Assembly (NCBI RefSeq): GCF_963583255.1
Contig: NC_084816.1
Coordinates: 21,707,344-21,771,343 of the forward strand
DNA: 64,000 bases
Reading direction: 5' to 3'
Source: Pyrus communis
Lineage: Eukaryota; Streptophyta; Magnoliopsida; Rosales; Rosaceae
In this document: in pieces, positions 63,751 through 64,000 of the stretch
Numbering within the stretch: position 1 is the stretch's first letter
Layout of the letters: each line of letters opens with the position of its first letter
Translations under genes and position numbers: made by a program
Notes under the pieces: model-generated
Told to the model about the DNA's origin: nothing
Seen by the model: only the letters and a program-made list of their open reading frames with translations
Databases searched by the model: none

Positions 63751-64000
63751 TTCATTCAGCCCATCAAGTTATTAAGATGCTATCTAGAGACTGCTAAATT
63801 CAAATTCATCAAATGAATTTTGCTTCTCAACCATAATATAAGTCTGGCTTGTCTTAAGACGAAGAATGTCCAACAAATCTACTCAGTTTGAACACACCGT
63901 GGGATTTAAAGATATTGGATACAAAGGCAATCAAATCAAAAGATCACATAATAACTTTTGGATTATTATTTTTGAGAAGAGACAAACCTTTTGTTTATGT

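Overview
The window reads as plant nuclear DNA, most likely from a woody rosid of the Rosaceae apple/pear group. The evidence is intron-bearing genes with GT..AG junctions, plastid and secretory targeting peptides, plant-only families (ALOG/LSH, Tubby-like F-box, PNGase A, EP1-type lectin glycoproteins), and a dense load of TRIMs (including Cassandra with its 5S-like LTR), SINEs and MITEs. The species assignment is inference from gene and repeat style. No prokaryotic operons, CRISPR arrays or viral genes were seen.

Layout. 1-6.5 kb: an EP1-like secreted bulb-lectin/PAN glycoprotein cluster with one broken copy (minus), one intact copy (minus) and one intact copy (plus). 6.9-10.0 kb (minus): a six-coding-exon ABITRAM/FAM206 (Simiate) homologue whose 5'UTR intron holds a SINE and a MITE. 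10-19.6 kb: gene-poor repeat-rich DNA with a tandem duplication, several MITEs, a hAT transposase remnant and a 1.7 kb TIR element carrying a nested Cassandra. 19.8-20.4 kb (plus): an ALOG/LSH gene. 20.4-28.6 kb: a small TRIM and a noncoding tandem duplication of about 1.75 kb. 28.6-31.4 kb (minus): plastid uroporphyrinogen decarboxylase in five exons. 32.4-48.2 kb (minus): four tandem single-exon PNGase A genes. The 5.4 kb gap between the first and second holds a TRIM array ending in a giant inverted repeat, a solo LTR with a nested TIR element, and a SINE. 48.8-52.2 kb (minus): an eight-exon RAB3GAP2-N-type gene, divergent from a single-exon acidic probable plastid protein (52.4-54.2 kb, plus). 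55.2-58.2 kb (minus): a Tubby-like F-box gene. 58.2-64 kb: MITEs, a Cassandra solo LTR inside another TIR element, and no convincing gene.

The genes do not form one pathway. They cover secretion/cell wall (EP1, PNGase A), tetrapyrrole synthesis (UROD), development (LSH), trafficking (RAB3GAP2-like), signalling (Tubby) and an unassigned plastid protein. The main theme is duplication. PNGase A was amplified fourfold, EP1 threefold, and the amplification carried along pieces of the neighbouring RAB3GAP2-like gene (its last exon and 3' flank) to new places. Exon coordinates for the four spliced genes were worked out by hand, and in each case the summed exons are divisible by three with no internal stop.
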